Of a stretch of 64,000 nt of DNA, positions 42,039 through 54,430 are shown one piece after another (position 1 is the stretch's first letter; each line of letters opens with the position of its first letter). Origin of the DNA: Gnetum montanum (taxonomy: Eukaryota > Streptophyta > Gnetopsida > Gnetales > Gnetaceae). The translations under genes were made by a program, and so were the position numbers. The stretch spans positions 2,264-66,263 of the forward strand of contig MNCI01007732.1 in NCBI GenBank assembly GCA_015680685.1. Reading direction: 5' to 3'. A model generated the notes under the pieces. That model saw only the letters and a program-made list of their open reading frames with translations. It was not told the DNA's origin and ran no database searches.

Positions 42039-44470
42039 ATGAGTGTGGTAAAAGCTGAAGGCATCGACCAAAGAGATCTTCCGTGTGAGTAGTTGAATTT
42101 TTTGAATTGTAGTTATTTCAAAATTATATTGATACAGTTGTTCATCAATTTCATTTGTGTTATGTCATTCTAAATATTATTTAATTTTTGAAATTTCAAT
42201 TATTATGTTAGTTTGCGCACGTAATGTTGAAACTATTTTGCAATTACTTGAAATGTGTATGCTTTCTAAGAAGTTAAGGAGAATTAGAATATATAATTGG
42301 ATGACAATGGAAGGCTGCTATGATAGAAATGTTGTTAACAATTTTTATGAATGGTTGACTGATGGTGTCTCAAATGGGGTAAATACTTTGCAAGCTGCTA
42401 TACATAGTCAGGTTTTCATCTTCAATGCAAATGATATTGCAGATATCATAAGTGTTACATGTTGTAATGAGCCAGTTGTCAAGGAACAAAGGTGGAAAAA
42501 AACTGAAAATCACTTAATTCACTATGCCCAAAAATTTGACAAGAGATATAGCAACACAAATTACTATATGGAGTTACTATTGCTCTCTAAATTTATGTAA
42601 TGGGCTTTATTTCCCGTAAAAGTAATCAAAGCTATGATTTTTAATAATGTAATTTTGCTCATGTGGGCATTGGATAACAATGAAGGTCTTCCTTTTGATA
42701 TCCCAATGATCATACTCTCTGAGATGAGGAGGCGTGGAAGGACATGGTAGCTTCATGATGTTAGAGAGTCTCTTGGCTTTTCAATTATAGCAAGTAAATT
42801 ATTATAGAAGCATAACATATAGTTTATCCTTGCGCAACTTTAGGATATAGCGAAGTTGAATCATGATAGCATTTTCAGGAATGCATTGTTATCTGAGAGG
42901 CTTAAATGCTCATCTGATGTTAAAGAAGATGACAAACCTTCTATGCAAGATGTCAACTATCACAACAAATTTTCTATGAAAGCAATCGAAGAAAAGTTAA
43001 ATAATTTGATTGAGACATTAAATCAATATTTTGAAAGCAATGCAACATTTTGGAATATTGTGAAGGAGCAAAAATTTGACAAGTCTTAGTTGCTGGAAGA
43101 GAACAATGCACTTAAGGAAAAAATAGAAAACTTTGTGGCCAATGAAAATAGTTGCATGGACAAGCTAATTGTTTGGAATCAGAAGATGGATGATGAAATT
43201 GTAGCACTAAATACTAAAATATGTGAGCTAAGGAATGCATTGGCAGCTAAAAACATTCATCTTGATAGAAGCAACATTATAGAAGATCCTAATAATGGTA
43301 TGATGTTGTACATTTTCTCTATTTCTTTAAATCTTTATTATTTTAGGAAGATTTTCTTTTAATGTCCTTAATGTTAATGTGTGTAACAAATTTGAATGAT
43401 GTAGGTACACCCAAAGTAGTCAAGAGATTATTTGTTTCTGGTGGGTACAACAAAGAACAAATAATCCATGAGAAGAAGAATTTCTAGAAAGCAACAAGTA
43501 ACTGAACTTGTTATTACTATTGCATTTGTTATGTTTAGAAATTTAATTTTTTGATTTGTTGCTCACCCTATTGTTGTATTATATGTATGAAACTATAATT
43601 ATAAAATGCAATATGAGTTTGTTATCAAAATGTTTTAGTTTGCAGTTGATGCCAATGTTGATTTCAAAACACCAATTAATGATTGTGCAACAATTATCAT
43701 AGTGATGCAGTTGCTTGTTTCTAATCTACTTGATAATAAAGAGCTTGTGAGGACATCATTTGGCCCATATGTTGCCACAGGATTCTCTTGTAAGACTTTA
43801 TATAAAAAAGGATGGAAAAAATGGCTAGATGATGACATCATAGATGTCTACATCATACACTTAAAGGAACTTGAAAAGTCTTTATATGGTTCTCATGAAT
43901 CTTAAAATACAAAATATTTCATCTTCAACACTATGTTTCATATGTTATGCAAAGTCGAGAGCAAGATGCACGTGTCTTAGAAGAACTAGTCAAGACATAG
44001 ATTAAAGAAAAGTAGCAAAAGTCATATCATATGTGTTGAAAGTGGTACGTATATTGAAAAAAAAGTTGATGATATTGTCATATAAATAGATATTGTCAAA
44101 GAGCTTAAAGATAAAATGTCTTGGGATGAGTTCTTATAATCTGAACACAGATTCTTCTATGTTCCTTTGAACACTAGTGTGCATTTGGTTCTTGCTGTTG
44201 TTGACATATTGGCATATCAGATTTTGGTGTATGATTCAATGCCTTTTGCAAAACATCTTGTATCAGTTAGGAAATTGATTCTAAATTTTATTAACAATTT
44301 ATTTGATGGCAAGTTTCTTTGCTCTGATGGTGTCATTAAAATCAAGGGAAAGAGGGAAAAAGTGGCTTCAACATGGAATGTTATTACTCTTGGTGATCTT
44401 CCAAAATAATAAAATGGCTATGATTATGGAATTATACAATAATTTATTTGCATCACTTGGTACTCTATAA
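42039..44470 (+). pseudogene. Ulp1-like (C48) protease gene of transposon type
   Basis: A short first exon (42039-42084, MSVVKAEGIDQRDLP) ends at a GT donor. The acceptor at 42211 restores frame into CARNVETILQLLEMCMLSKK. The N-terminal domain (about 42212-42720) contains VFIFNANDIADIISV and, after a stop, MWALDNNEGLPFDIPMIILS, reminiscent of the plant-transposon-protein-like fold of the LTR-element ORF2. A coiled-coil linker (42856-43300) follows. The C-terminal part (43640-44470) has Ulp1 features: WLDDDIIDVYI, the His block VHLVLAVVD, the Asp block LVYDSMP and a GYDYGI block in which the catalytic Cys is Tyr. Such genes are known from MULE transposons (KAONASHI type). Stops and the lost Cys make it a pseudogene. 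Confidence 0.7.
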
Positions 44471-45384
44471 AGAGTTGGATTTCACTTCCAATTATGTTTC
44501 GGTGTATCAAAAGACCATGATACGAGAAATTCTAAGTTCTCCTAGAGTTCATTAGGTTTGGAAAAACATGCATTTTCCATACATGCTAAATGAGCACTAC
44601 AATGAAAATGGTCCATTATTTTGACGCTATTGTGTTGTAAATGCATCTTTTCCATGATTTTGTAAGTGATTTTTGGTTGTAATGAAAATATTTCTTATTT
44701 TTGTAAAACTATGTGTAAATTGTTCGTAATGTTTTCTATTAGGGTTGGATGTTGAATATTCTATATCTATTAAATTATGAATCATTACAACATTTTTGGT
44801 CTCTCATAGCTCATCCTTAATTGCAGTTGATATGTTATGACAAGTCTAATACTCATGATTAAACAAAAGCTTCCAAAATATGCTCGAAATAAATATCTGA
44901 CATTGAAAGATATAAAAAATTAATTTCCATTCTCAAAGCTAATAGTGTTAAATAGTTTTCAATAACATGCTTGTCGCATTGTCCTTGCATATTTGTATTA
45001 CGATACCATGTGAAATGCAGGGAGTTGCACTCCAAGCATGCGTAACCATGTGTCTTGCATGTCATTGCAGTGTAGACTTAGGCTATGATTCACATGTTCT
45101 TATAGTCCCCAGGCAAATACTATGATGACATGCGTATCACAGTAGCCCGCACTATCTTTAGAGTGCTAGAACATGTGAGTCACAATTGAATGCATTGTGA
45201 TGAAGACATCTTTATTTTAGCTTATGAATTGCTTGCTACATGTAATTCCACACACTATTTTCAAGTTTTCAGGCTATGAGGAAAATGTATCTAGCATGTC
45301 ATCGTAGTTTCAAAAAAAAGATACAATCTGCATGTTCTTGTAGCATGCAAAGAGACTGTGTGAAGACATGTGAGTCATAGTGAA
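44471..45384. other. Spacer downstream of the Ulp1-like gene
   Basis: AT-rich with no supported gene. From about 44990 words such as CATGCGTAACCATGTG and CACATGTTCTTATAG recur, resembling the GCATGT-rich repeats at 47130-47600. This suggests it belongs to the same repeat-flanked unit. Confidence 0.4.
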
Positions 45385-46740
45385 ACACATTATAATTTGT
45401 TGCTACCAAAAGGTAGAGGATCATATGAAAGGCTGAAGATCATCCGGATGGTAGTTGAACCTTCTAGAAGGGTTCAATTACTTCAAGATCCTGACTCTCG
45501 AAAGGCAAAGGGTCATCCAGTTATAGATTCTAGCTAGATTGTAAGGTAGTCTCAACCAAAAGACACCCAGACCTTCCAGAAGGCAAAAATTGGTTGTAAT
45601 TTGTTGCTACTAGAAGGTAAAGGGTCATTTGGAAGACTAGAGGTCATCCAGATGGTAGTCAAACCTTCTAAAAGGGTTCAATTACTTCAAGACTGTAAGG
45701 TAGTGTAACCAGAACCCTCTCGCAGTCTCAACTAGAAGGCACCCAAACCTTCCAAAACATAACAACTACTTGTAATTTGTTGCTACTAGAAAGTAGAGGA
45801 TCATCTCGAAGGCTAGAGATCATCCAGATGGTAGTCGAACCTTTTGAAAGGGTTCAATTGCTTCAAGATTCTAGCTCCCAAAAGGTAGAGGGTCATTTGG
45901 TTGTAGATTCTAGCTAGACTGCGAGGTAGTGTAACTAGCACCCTTCCACAGTCTCAATCAGAAGGCAACTAGAACTTACAGAAGGCAACGATTGCTTGTA
46001 ATTTGTTGCTATGGGAAGGAAGAGGATCATTCGAGAGGCTAGAGATCATCCACGTGGTAGTGGAACCTTTCATTAGGGTTCAATTACTTCAAGATTCTAG
46101 CTCCCAGAAGGTAGAGGATCATCTAGTTGTAGATTCCACCTAGATTGCGAGGTAGTATGACTAGCACCCTTTCACAGTCTTAACTAGAAGGCACCTAGAC
46201 CTTTTGAAAGGCAACAATTGCTTGTAATTTGTTGCTACCGAAAGGAAGAGGTTCAACCAAAGTGCTGGAGATCATCTGGATGGTAGTTGAACCTTTTGAA
46301 AAGGTTCAATTGCTTCAAGATTCTAGCTTCCAAATAGGTAGAGGGTCATCTAGCTACAAATTCCAGCTAGACTACAAGGTAGTGTAACCATCATCCTTTC
46401 ACAGTCTCAATCGAAAGGCAACTAGACCTTATGGAAGGCAATTGCTTGTAATTTTTTGCTACTAGAAAGAAGAGGATCATTCAGAAGGCTGGAGATCATC
46501 CATGTGGTAGTTGAACCTTTTGTAAGGGTTCAATTATTTCAAGATTTTGGCTTTTAGAAGGAAGAGGGTCATCTAGTTGTAGATTCTAGCTAGACTATGA
46601 GGTAGTGTGACTAGCATCCTCTTGCAGTCTTAATCGAAATGCATCTAGAGCTTTTGGAAGGCAAAAATTGCTTGTAATTTGTTGCTACCAAAAGGAAGAG
46701 GGTTAATCAAAATGCTAGAGATCATGTAGATGACAGTCAA
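45385..46740 (+). repeat. Satellite array 1 (about 225-bp units)
   Basis: Six to seven units start at CTTGTAATTTGTTGCTAC near 45390, 45594, 45769, 45994, 46221, 46446 and 46672. Each unit includes GAACCTTCTAGAAGGGTTCA (palindromic) and GATTCTAGCTAGACT. Units vary in length by internal deletions. The monomer is related, in opposite orientation, to array 2. Confidence 0.85.
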
Positions 46741-46759
46741 ACATTTAAAATTTTGTTCA

Positions 46760-47790
46760 AGGAAAATACTGATTCATAGCTACTATTCTTAGCATCTAAC
46801 CACCTTTAAACTAAGATCTTTAAAATAATTTATTTTTTTAAGACCACATATGCTCAACATAATTTTGGTGATAGTGATAGTGTGGTGTGGTTAACATTAC
46901 TTGCTAAATAGTAATAATCTACAATTATGAATAATTGTAGAGAAGAATTTTGTGATGCCCCAGTATAGTCATAATTTTGCAACTATAGATTGAGCAACAT
47001 CATATACTTATTTAAGGCATGGTAAGGTAAGAAATTCACCTCATGATGATATAAACCATAATTCTCTTAAAAAGACCAAATGGATTCAACTGCATATATC
47101 TAAAATTTCTAGCCTTACTTGGGGTACTACAAGATGAATGTAATTCGCATGCTTTCGACACTGTTTCCATACTAGTTTTCAATATCAATTGCGATGTCAT
47201 GTAGTTCACATGTCTTTGCATTGTTCACTTGTATTGAAAGCACATGCATGTTATAGTGCATCGCATGGCATAAATTACAAAATATGAGACAAATGCAAGT
47301 CCAATGTTTCCAACACTATTTCCACCATGTTTTTAGATATCAACTGTGTGGTCATGTAGTTCGCATGTCTTTACACTATGAGCACATGTGTGTTGTAGTG
47401 CATCGTAGGGAATAAACTAAAAACTGCAAGATGAATGCAAGCCGCATATTTCCAACACTGTGTTTACCATAGTTTTGGATGTCACTTGTGAGCAATTGCG
47501 AGTCTGAGGAACCATTGCACTGTTTCAACATTAGTTTCGATTTCTAACTGTGATGCCATTCATGCTCATAGTGCACTAGCAATGATTAAAATATAATGCT
47601 TGTGATCGAACTACGAAATGCATGTTAGTTGTAGTTTGGATTTTTTAGAGTGTGTTACACATGTTACCCACATGCCACTCATACGTTAGTGATGCATTAA
47701 ATAAAAATTAGATATGCCTATTACTTTAGGATTTAGGGTTAAGGAAGTCACAATGGCCACAATAGCATTACTTTAGGGTTTAGGGTTTGT
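46760..47790. repeat. Spacer between the arrays, with about 150-bp repeats
   Basis: No gene is supported. Three diverged units of about 150 bp start near 47132, 47287 and 47431 (GATGAATGCAAGCCGCAT type), with ATGTAGTTCGCATGTCTTT in each. The right part has telomere-like words at 47725-47740 and 47772-47788. Confidence 0.55.
47772..47788 (+). repeat. Short telomere-like tract
   Basis: TTTAGGGTTTAGGGTTT, with a diverged copy at 47725-47740. It borders the start of array 2. Confidence 0.4.
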
Positions 47791-50700
47791 AATTTGCAAC
47801 CAGTTGACCATCTACCTTCCGAAAGTCATGATCTCCAAGTTGATCTTAATCCTTTCGAATGATCATCTTCCTTCAAGCAGCATGAAATTACAAGCAATTT
47901 TCCTCTATTGAAAGGTCTGATTGGGACTGCAAGAGGATGCTAGTCACACCCCCTCGTAGTTTAGCTAGAATTTGCATTTAGATGGCCCTCTACCTTTCGA
48001 AGGCTAGGATCTTACAACAATTGAACCCTTCTAGAAGGTCTGAGTGCCTTCTGATTGGGATTGTGAGAGGGTGCTACTCACACCCCTTGTAGTTTAGCTA
48101 GAATTTGCAACTGCATGATCCTTTATTTTCTGAAGGCCATGATCTCTAAGCAATTATTCACAACTGGAAGGTCTTAATACCTTCCAGTTGATCTTGAGCT
48201 TTTCAAATGACCATATTCCTTCTAGTAGCATCAAATTACAAGTAGTTGTTCCCTTCTAAAAGGTCTAATTATGTTCCAATTAGGTTTGTGGGAGGGCGCT
48301 AGTCACATCCCCTCATAGTTTAGCTAGAATTTACATCTAGATGGTCCTCTACCTTCTAGAGGCTAGGATCTTGGAGTAATTGAACCCTTCTAGAAGGTCT
48401 GAGTGCCTTTTGATTGGGATTACGGGAGGGTGCTAGTCACACCTCCTTGTAGTTTAGCTAGCATTTGCAACTGGATGATCCTCTACCTTTTGAAAGCCAC
48501 AATCTCTAAGAAATTATTCATAATTGGAAGGTCTTAATGCTTTCTGATTGATCTTGAGCCTTTTGGTAGCATCAAATTACAAACAATTATTCCCTTTCAA
48601 AAGGTCTGGATGCATTTTGGTTGGGATTGTGAGAGGGTGCATGTCTCACCCCCTTGTAGTTTAGCTAAAATTTGCATATAAATGGTCCTCTACCTTATGA
48701 AGGTGAGGATCTTAGAGCAATTGAACCTTTATAGAAGGTCTGAGTGCCTTCCGATAGGGACTACGGGAGGGTGCTAGTCGCACCCCCTCACAGTTTAGGT
48801 AGAATTTGCAACCAGATGACCCTCTACTTTTCAAAAGCCATGATCTCTAAGAAATTATTTGCAATCAAAAGGTATTAATGCCTTTTAGTTGATCTCAAGC
48901 CTTCTGGATGACCATCTTCCTTTTGGTAGCATCAAATTATAAGTAATTATTCCCTTCTGAAAGGTCTAGCTGCCTTCCAATGGGATTGTGGAAGGGTCCT
49001 AGTTATAGCCCCTCATAGTTCAACTAGAATTTACATCTAGATGGCCCTTTGACTTTCGGAGGCTAGGATCTTAGAGCAATTGAACCCTTCTGGAAGGTGT
49101 AAGTGCCGTTTGGTAGGGATTGCAGGAGAGTTCTAGTCATAGTACCATGTATTTTAGCTACAATTTGCAACTAAATGACCCTTTGTCTTCTAGAAGCCAT
49201 GATCTCTGAGTAATTATTCACAATTGAAAGGTCTTAATGTCTTTTGGTTGATCTTGAGCCTTTTGGATGACCATCTTTCTTCTAGTAGAATCAAATTAGA
49301 AGCAGTTATTTCCTTCTAGAAGGCTTGGTTGCCTTTTAGTTGGGACTGTAGAAGGGTGCTAATCGCACCCCCTCATAGTTCAATTAGAAATTGCATCCAG
49401 ATGACCCTCTACCTTCTAGAGGCTAGGATCTTGAAGCAATTGAACCCTTCTAGAAGGTTTGAGTGCCTTTTGGTAGGGACTACAAAAGGCTGCTAGTCAC
49501 ACTACCTCTCATTTCAACTAAAATTTACAATTTGATGATCCTTTGCCTTCCAAAAGCCATGATCTCCAAGAAATTATTTGCAACTCAAAGGTCTTAACGC
49601 CTTCCAGTTGATCTTGAGCCTTCCAGATGACCATCTTCTTTTTGATAACATTAAATTATAAGCAATTGTTCCCTTTTGGAAGGTTTGGCTACCTTCTGCT
49701 TGGGGCTGCAAGAGGGTGCTAGTTGCACCCCCTCATTGTTCAGTTAGGATTTGCATCTAGATGGCCCTCTAGCTTCTGAAGGCTAGGATCTTGAAGCAAT
49801 TGAACCTTTCTGGAAGTTTTGAGTGCCTTCCAATAGGGACTGCGAGAGGCTACTAGTCGCATCTGCTCACAGTTTAACTATAATTTGCAACCAGATGACC
49901 CTCTACTTTCTAGAAGCCATGATCTCTAAGTAATTATTTGCAACTGAAAGGTCTTAATGCGCTCTAGTTGATCTCAGGTGTTTTGGATGATCATCTTCCT
50001 TTTGGTAGCATCAAATTATAAGCAATTGTTCCCTTCCAAAAGGTTCAGCTACCTTCTAATTGGGACTGTGAGAGGGTGCTAGTTGCACCTCCTCATAGTT
50101 CAGCTAGAATTTGCATCCAGATGACCCTTTGCCTTTCAAAGGCTAGGACCTTGGAGCAATTAAACCCTTCTAGAAGGTCTAAGTGCCTTTCGGTAGGCAT
50201 TGCGGGAGAGTGCTAGTCGCATTACCTCACATTTTAGCTAGAATTTACAATCGAACGATCCTTTGCCTTCCGAAAGCCACAATCTCTAAGCAATTATTCA
50301 TAATTAGAAGGTCTCAATGTCTTTTGGTTAATCTTGAGCCTTTTGGATGACCAACTTCCTTCTGGTAGCATCAAATGACAAGCAACTATTCCCTTCTGGA
50401 AGGTCCAGTTGCCTTTTGGTTGGGACTATGGGAGGGTGCTTGTCGCACCCCCTCATAGTTTAGCTAGAATTTGCATCCAAATGGTCCTCTACCTTCCAAA
50501 GGCTAGGATCTTGGAGCAATTAAACCTTTCTAGAATGTTTGAGTGCCTTTTGGTAGGGACTTTAGGAGGGTGCTAGTCGCACCCCCTCGTAGTTTAGCTA
50601 GAATTTGCAACCAGATGACCATGAACTTTCCAAAAGCCATGATCTCTAAGAAATTATTCACACTTGGAAAGTCTTAATGCCTTCCAATTGATCTTGAGCA

Positions 50701-51178
50701 TTTTGGATGACCATCTTCCTTTTGATAGCATCAAATTACAAGCAATTTTTCCCTTCTAGAAGGTTTGGTTATCTTCTGGTTGCGACTACGGGAGGGTTCT
50801 AGTCGCATCCCCTCATAGTGTAGCTAGAATTTGCATCCACATGGCCCTCTACCTTCCAAAGATTAGGATCTTGGAGAAATTGAACCCTTCTAGAAGGTTT
50901 GAGTGCCTTTCAATAGGAATTGTGGGAGGGTGCTAGTCGCATAGCCTCAAATTTCATCTAAAATTTTTAACCAGATGGCCCTCTGCATTACAAAAGCCAT
51001 GATCTCCAAACAATTATTTACAATCAGTGGGTCTTAATGCCTTTTGGTTCATCTTGAGCCTTTTAGATGACCATCTTCCTTTTGGTAGTATCAAATTACA
51101 AGCAATTTTTCCCTTCCTAAAGGTTTAGCTACCTTCTAATTGGAACCGGGGGAGGGTGCTAGTTGCACCTCCTCGTAG
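47790..51178 (-). repeat. Satellite array 2 (about 360-bp units)
   Basis: Nine or so units with a spacing of about 340-361 bases, marked by TAGCTAGAATTTGCATCCAG near 48318, 48657, 49016, 49377, 49733, 50094, 50454 and 50814. Each unit contains CCCTTCTAGAAGGT-type palindromes and a segment TAGCATCAAATTACAAGCAA, which is the reverse complement counterpart of the array 1 unit start. The spacing becomes very regular (about 360) in the right part, which suggests later amplification there. Confidence 0.85.
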
Positions 51179-53070
51179 TTGCCATTATATGCGAGCATGT
51201 GCAATTCACAGTTCGTTATCATTAGCATGAGTATGCATGCATGTTAGCATGAAACACATCTGTGAGCAAGACAACACATTATCCATGTACCTTAATTAAA
51301 CATTCACATCATACATACCCATGCCCTCACCTACCACATCGTAGGCTTTGTAATTGCCTAATGGGAACAACGGTAACCTTGTGTGTACTAAGCATAGTTA
51401 TATATTTATAATTTGCCCAAGCATATAAGATGTACATTCTTACCTTATCTTTGGCATAAAAATTTATTTAATAGAAGAAACAGAAAATGTGGCATATATA
51501 CTTAAAAATTAGTTAACTGACAAATAAAAAATATAGCTTATGTACTTAAGTATATAGTTTATTTTTTTCATGGATTTAGGTAGGATACACATAGTAAAAT
51601 TGCTAGAAATGGTAATATATAAATTTAAAATACACTTTAAAACTATGTGAAATAGTGTTAAAATTGGTTTTGTTTTAGATGAGATATTATTTAGTGTTAC
51701 CAATAGACTCTCCCCATAGAGCATTATGGACAGAATATTATTTAATGTTAAAGCAACCTATTATTGTTGAATAAAAATAAAATAATATGTACTTAAAGTC
51801 ATCTTTAAAACTTAAACTAAGCTTTCTTTGTTCAATAGTCTTGTTAGTATAAGGGATATGTGGTTTTATAAACATTAGAGTAAATGACTCAAGTATTCAA
51901 CCACTTCCAATGATAGGTGGTTCAAGTGGTTAACTCATTATGTATTGTTATACTTGAGGCATTATTATATTTTCTTATAGTCCTCCTAAATTTTCATATT
52001 CACTAAATGTCTTAGATGTACTTATGAAAAGAAATGAAGCTTCATTATATTTAAAGACTCGTAAGAACTATTGAACAAATATTACATTTTCATGAAAAAT
52101 AAAGATAAACTCTACCAAGCACAAATGGGGGCATAAAAAAAAATTATATAGGTTTTTCACTATAACATTATAACATTGTCTTAAATGGGTATTCATAGCA
52201 TAAGAAAGAAATACATGTAACTCATTTTCAAAGGCTCATGATCTACACAAACTACAAATGCACTCTTCTTGGAATAGTTGAATCCCTCTTTCACTTTCAC
52301 TTCTAAGATGAAAAAAACTTAAGTGAAGCTTGCTAATAGCATTAGGATACTTGATGGGAATAGCAATTGAGAGATAGTGATCTTCTACATCTAGTTTATT
52401 AGATCTAATGTGGTGTAAATAAAATTATCTCTTGCCTTTCATAGTAGGCCAAATGTGTTAAAAGCTTTTCCTTGATTAGTTGGCAAATATGCTTAAGATT
52501 TTGATGCATGTCCTCCTAAGAGATTCCATTTTCTCAACCATTGCATTTCCTAAATATACCAACCACAACCTCCCAATAAAGGTAAAAAATATCAATGTCA
52601 AATGAAGTGTTCATTTACACTAAGATCTTTAAAGTGAAAAAAAAAAGAATAATGAAAACAACCAATTTCTTTTATAAATATTTGTATATGTGTATATATA
52701 TAATAGTTATGTACAAAGTTATGTAATGTGAAACATATGAATTTTGGTTCAGACATTTGTAAATCAAGTAACTTGCTTATTGTACATCTATGGTAAAAGT
52801 CTCACAACTTTGTACAAAATCTTTCTTTTGCTTGGCTTTTGTTTCACTTGTTTTCATAGTTAAGCCTACTTTAATCTCCTGCAACATATTTGTGTATTCC
52901 AATGAAATTCTTTTCTTACTATTATTCACTTACCATGATCTTTTGCTAGAATTCTTACTTCATTTTACTTACTCATACCATCACATACCTTTTCTATTCT
53001 CGATCACGTAACTCTTCAAAACCAACACTAGTTAGTTGGTTAGTGTTAACTTTTTTCCCATACAAACTAA
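51179..53070. other. AT-rich spacer
   Basis: I see no gene, RNA or clear repeat. Short open frames (for example 51509-51724 minus, 52790-53011 plus) have no recognisable features and a composition expected of AT-rich non-coding DNA. Confidence 0.45.
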
Positions 53071-53081
53071 TCTTTCATCAT

Positions 53082-53203
53082 TATTAGCCTAGTGGTAAGA
53101 CTCTTGATTTGAAAGCTCCAAGTCATGGGTTTGATGTTGGTGGGTTATGTTGAGTTATAAAGTTCTCATTAGACTATATATCTTAGGGTGTACCTAGATT
53201 ATG
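53082..53203 (+). mobile_element. SINE-like copy 1 (tRNA-derived head)
   Basis: A polymerase III box A-like TAGCCTAGTGGTAAG at 53084-53098 and a box B-like GGGTTTGATGT at about 53128-53138 have tRNA-like spacing. A body AAAGTTCTCATTAGACTATA followed by ATCTTAGGGTGTACC comes next. A second copy at 55174-55270 shares the head end and body, so this is a repeat family and not a lone tRNA relic. It is similar in plan to plant tRNA-derived SINEs. Confidence 0.6.
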
Positions 53204-53649
53204 CATTACTCTATATTCTTTCATAGATTACTTTACTTTTTATTATCATCATCAAATCTTCAAATGATATTTCATGAATGAATTGGTATTCCAACACTTC
53301 TATTTAATTCATTAATTATAAAATCTAAGTAAGAAGTGTAATATGCATATACATATTTAGATATTAGAAGAGGTATGTCTACAAATCTCCTATTATTTCT
53401 TATTTTCTTGTTCCTCCTTCCTTAGTTGTTTTAATAGGTTTTGTACTTATCTTTACCTCTTTGTTGGAGGATTTTCCTAAAGCTAGGGACTCTAGAAATC
53501 TTAAACAATCTTCTTTTAACAACAGTTTTACCAATGCATCTAAATTTTGGGATTTAGTGTAAACATATTAGAGGGTAATGAAATTGCTTACTTCATTCAT
53601 GGTAAATTGGATCCTATGTATCTTGATTGTCATCATATTATCATAATAT

Positions 53650-54430
53650 AACATAATCAATTTTTATAATTAGATCATAATTTTTAATACATTTGATCAA
53701 ATCACATTAAGTCTATTTAGCATCTCTTACATTGCACAATATTTAGCTTCTATTTTAGATATTGACGCTCTCTTTTATTTACCACTTTTGTAAGTTAATG
53801 TTGATGATCAAAATTGTATCACAAATCTAGTGCATGATTATTTGGTTGTTAAATCTCTTGTCTAGTCTACATTTAAGTATGTAATCATCTGAAGCTATTG
53901 ATTATCCATGTATTGTAATGCAATATTGATAGTATCTTTTATGTACTTTAGAATGTTCATTCCTATCTTCATGTGTGCTTTTGCGGGGGTTTGCATCTAT
54001 ATGGCTAATACATATTATGCATATTGAATGTCTAGCCATGTATTGATTAAGTATATTAATGATCTAACTAGTTATTAATATTGGGTTGGGTTTATTTCTA
54101 GTCCTTCTAGATTAACTTAAATCAATAACATTGGAATCACAATTGCTATACAATTCTTTATGTCATAATATTCTAGTAGTTTTGTTACATAGTTCTTCTA
54201 AGTTGTAATTTCTTTTCCTTGATCATGTAGGATTTTTTTTTCTAGGTAGTAAGGAGCTAATCATAATGAGAAATCTAATAGTGTTGTCTAATGGTTGATA
54301 TGAAATTGTTTAGTGTATGTTGATCCATTCCAATAAGCAATATATTATCCATATGAGGAAGGGACCTATTTAACCCTAAAAAATGAATAAATAATTATTT
54401 TTCTATTTTTTTGGAAAAATGACATATATG
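53650..54430 (-). pseudogene. Copia-type RT/RNase H relic
   Basis: The minus-strand readings, in shifting frames, follow the order of a Ty1/copia pol C-terminus: LLEYYDIKNCIAIVIPM, then LVRSLIYLINTWLDIQYA, then HMKIGMNILKYIKDTINIAL, then a region matching the RNase H part, including KRASISKIEAKYCAM (counterpart of STAEAEY). Many stops and shifts. No LTRs were recognised around it. Confidence 0.65.

Noticed and set aside
45385-51178. CRISPR-like array
   Set aside because: The units are 225-360 bp and contiguous without unique spacers. This is satellite DNA in a plant context.
52790-53011. 73-residue hydrophobic plus-strand frame as a small membrane protein gene
   Set aside because: It lies in AT-rich sequence with biased Phe/Leu content, no start context or neighbours, and is likely chance.
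53084-53140. A functional tRNA gene
   Set aside because: Box A and box B are present, but the arms do not fold into a full cloverleaf by eye, and a second copy with the same non-tRNA body shows it is a SINE-like repeat.
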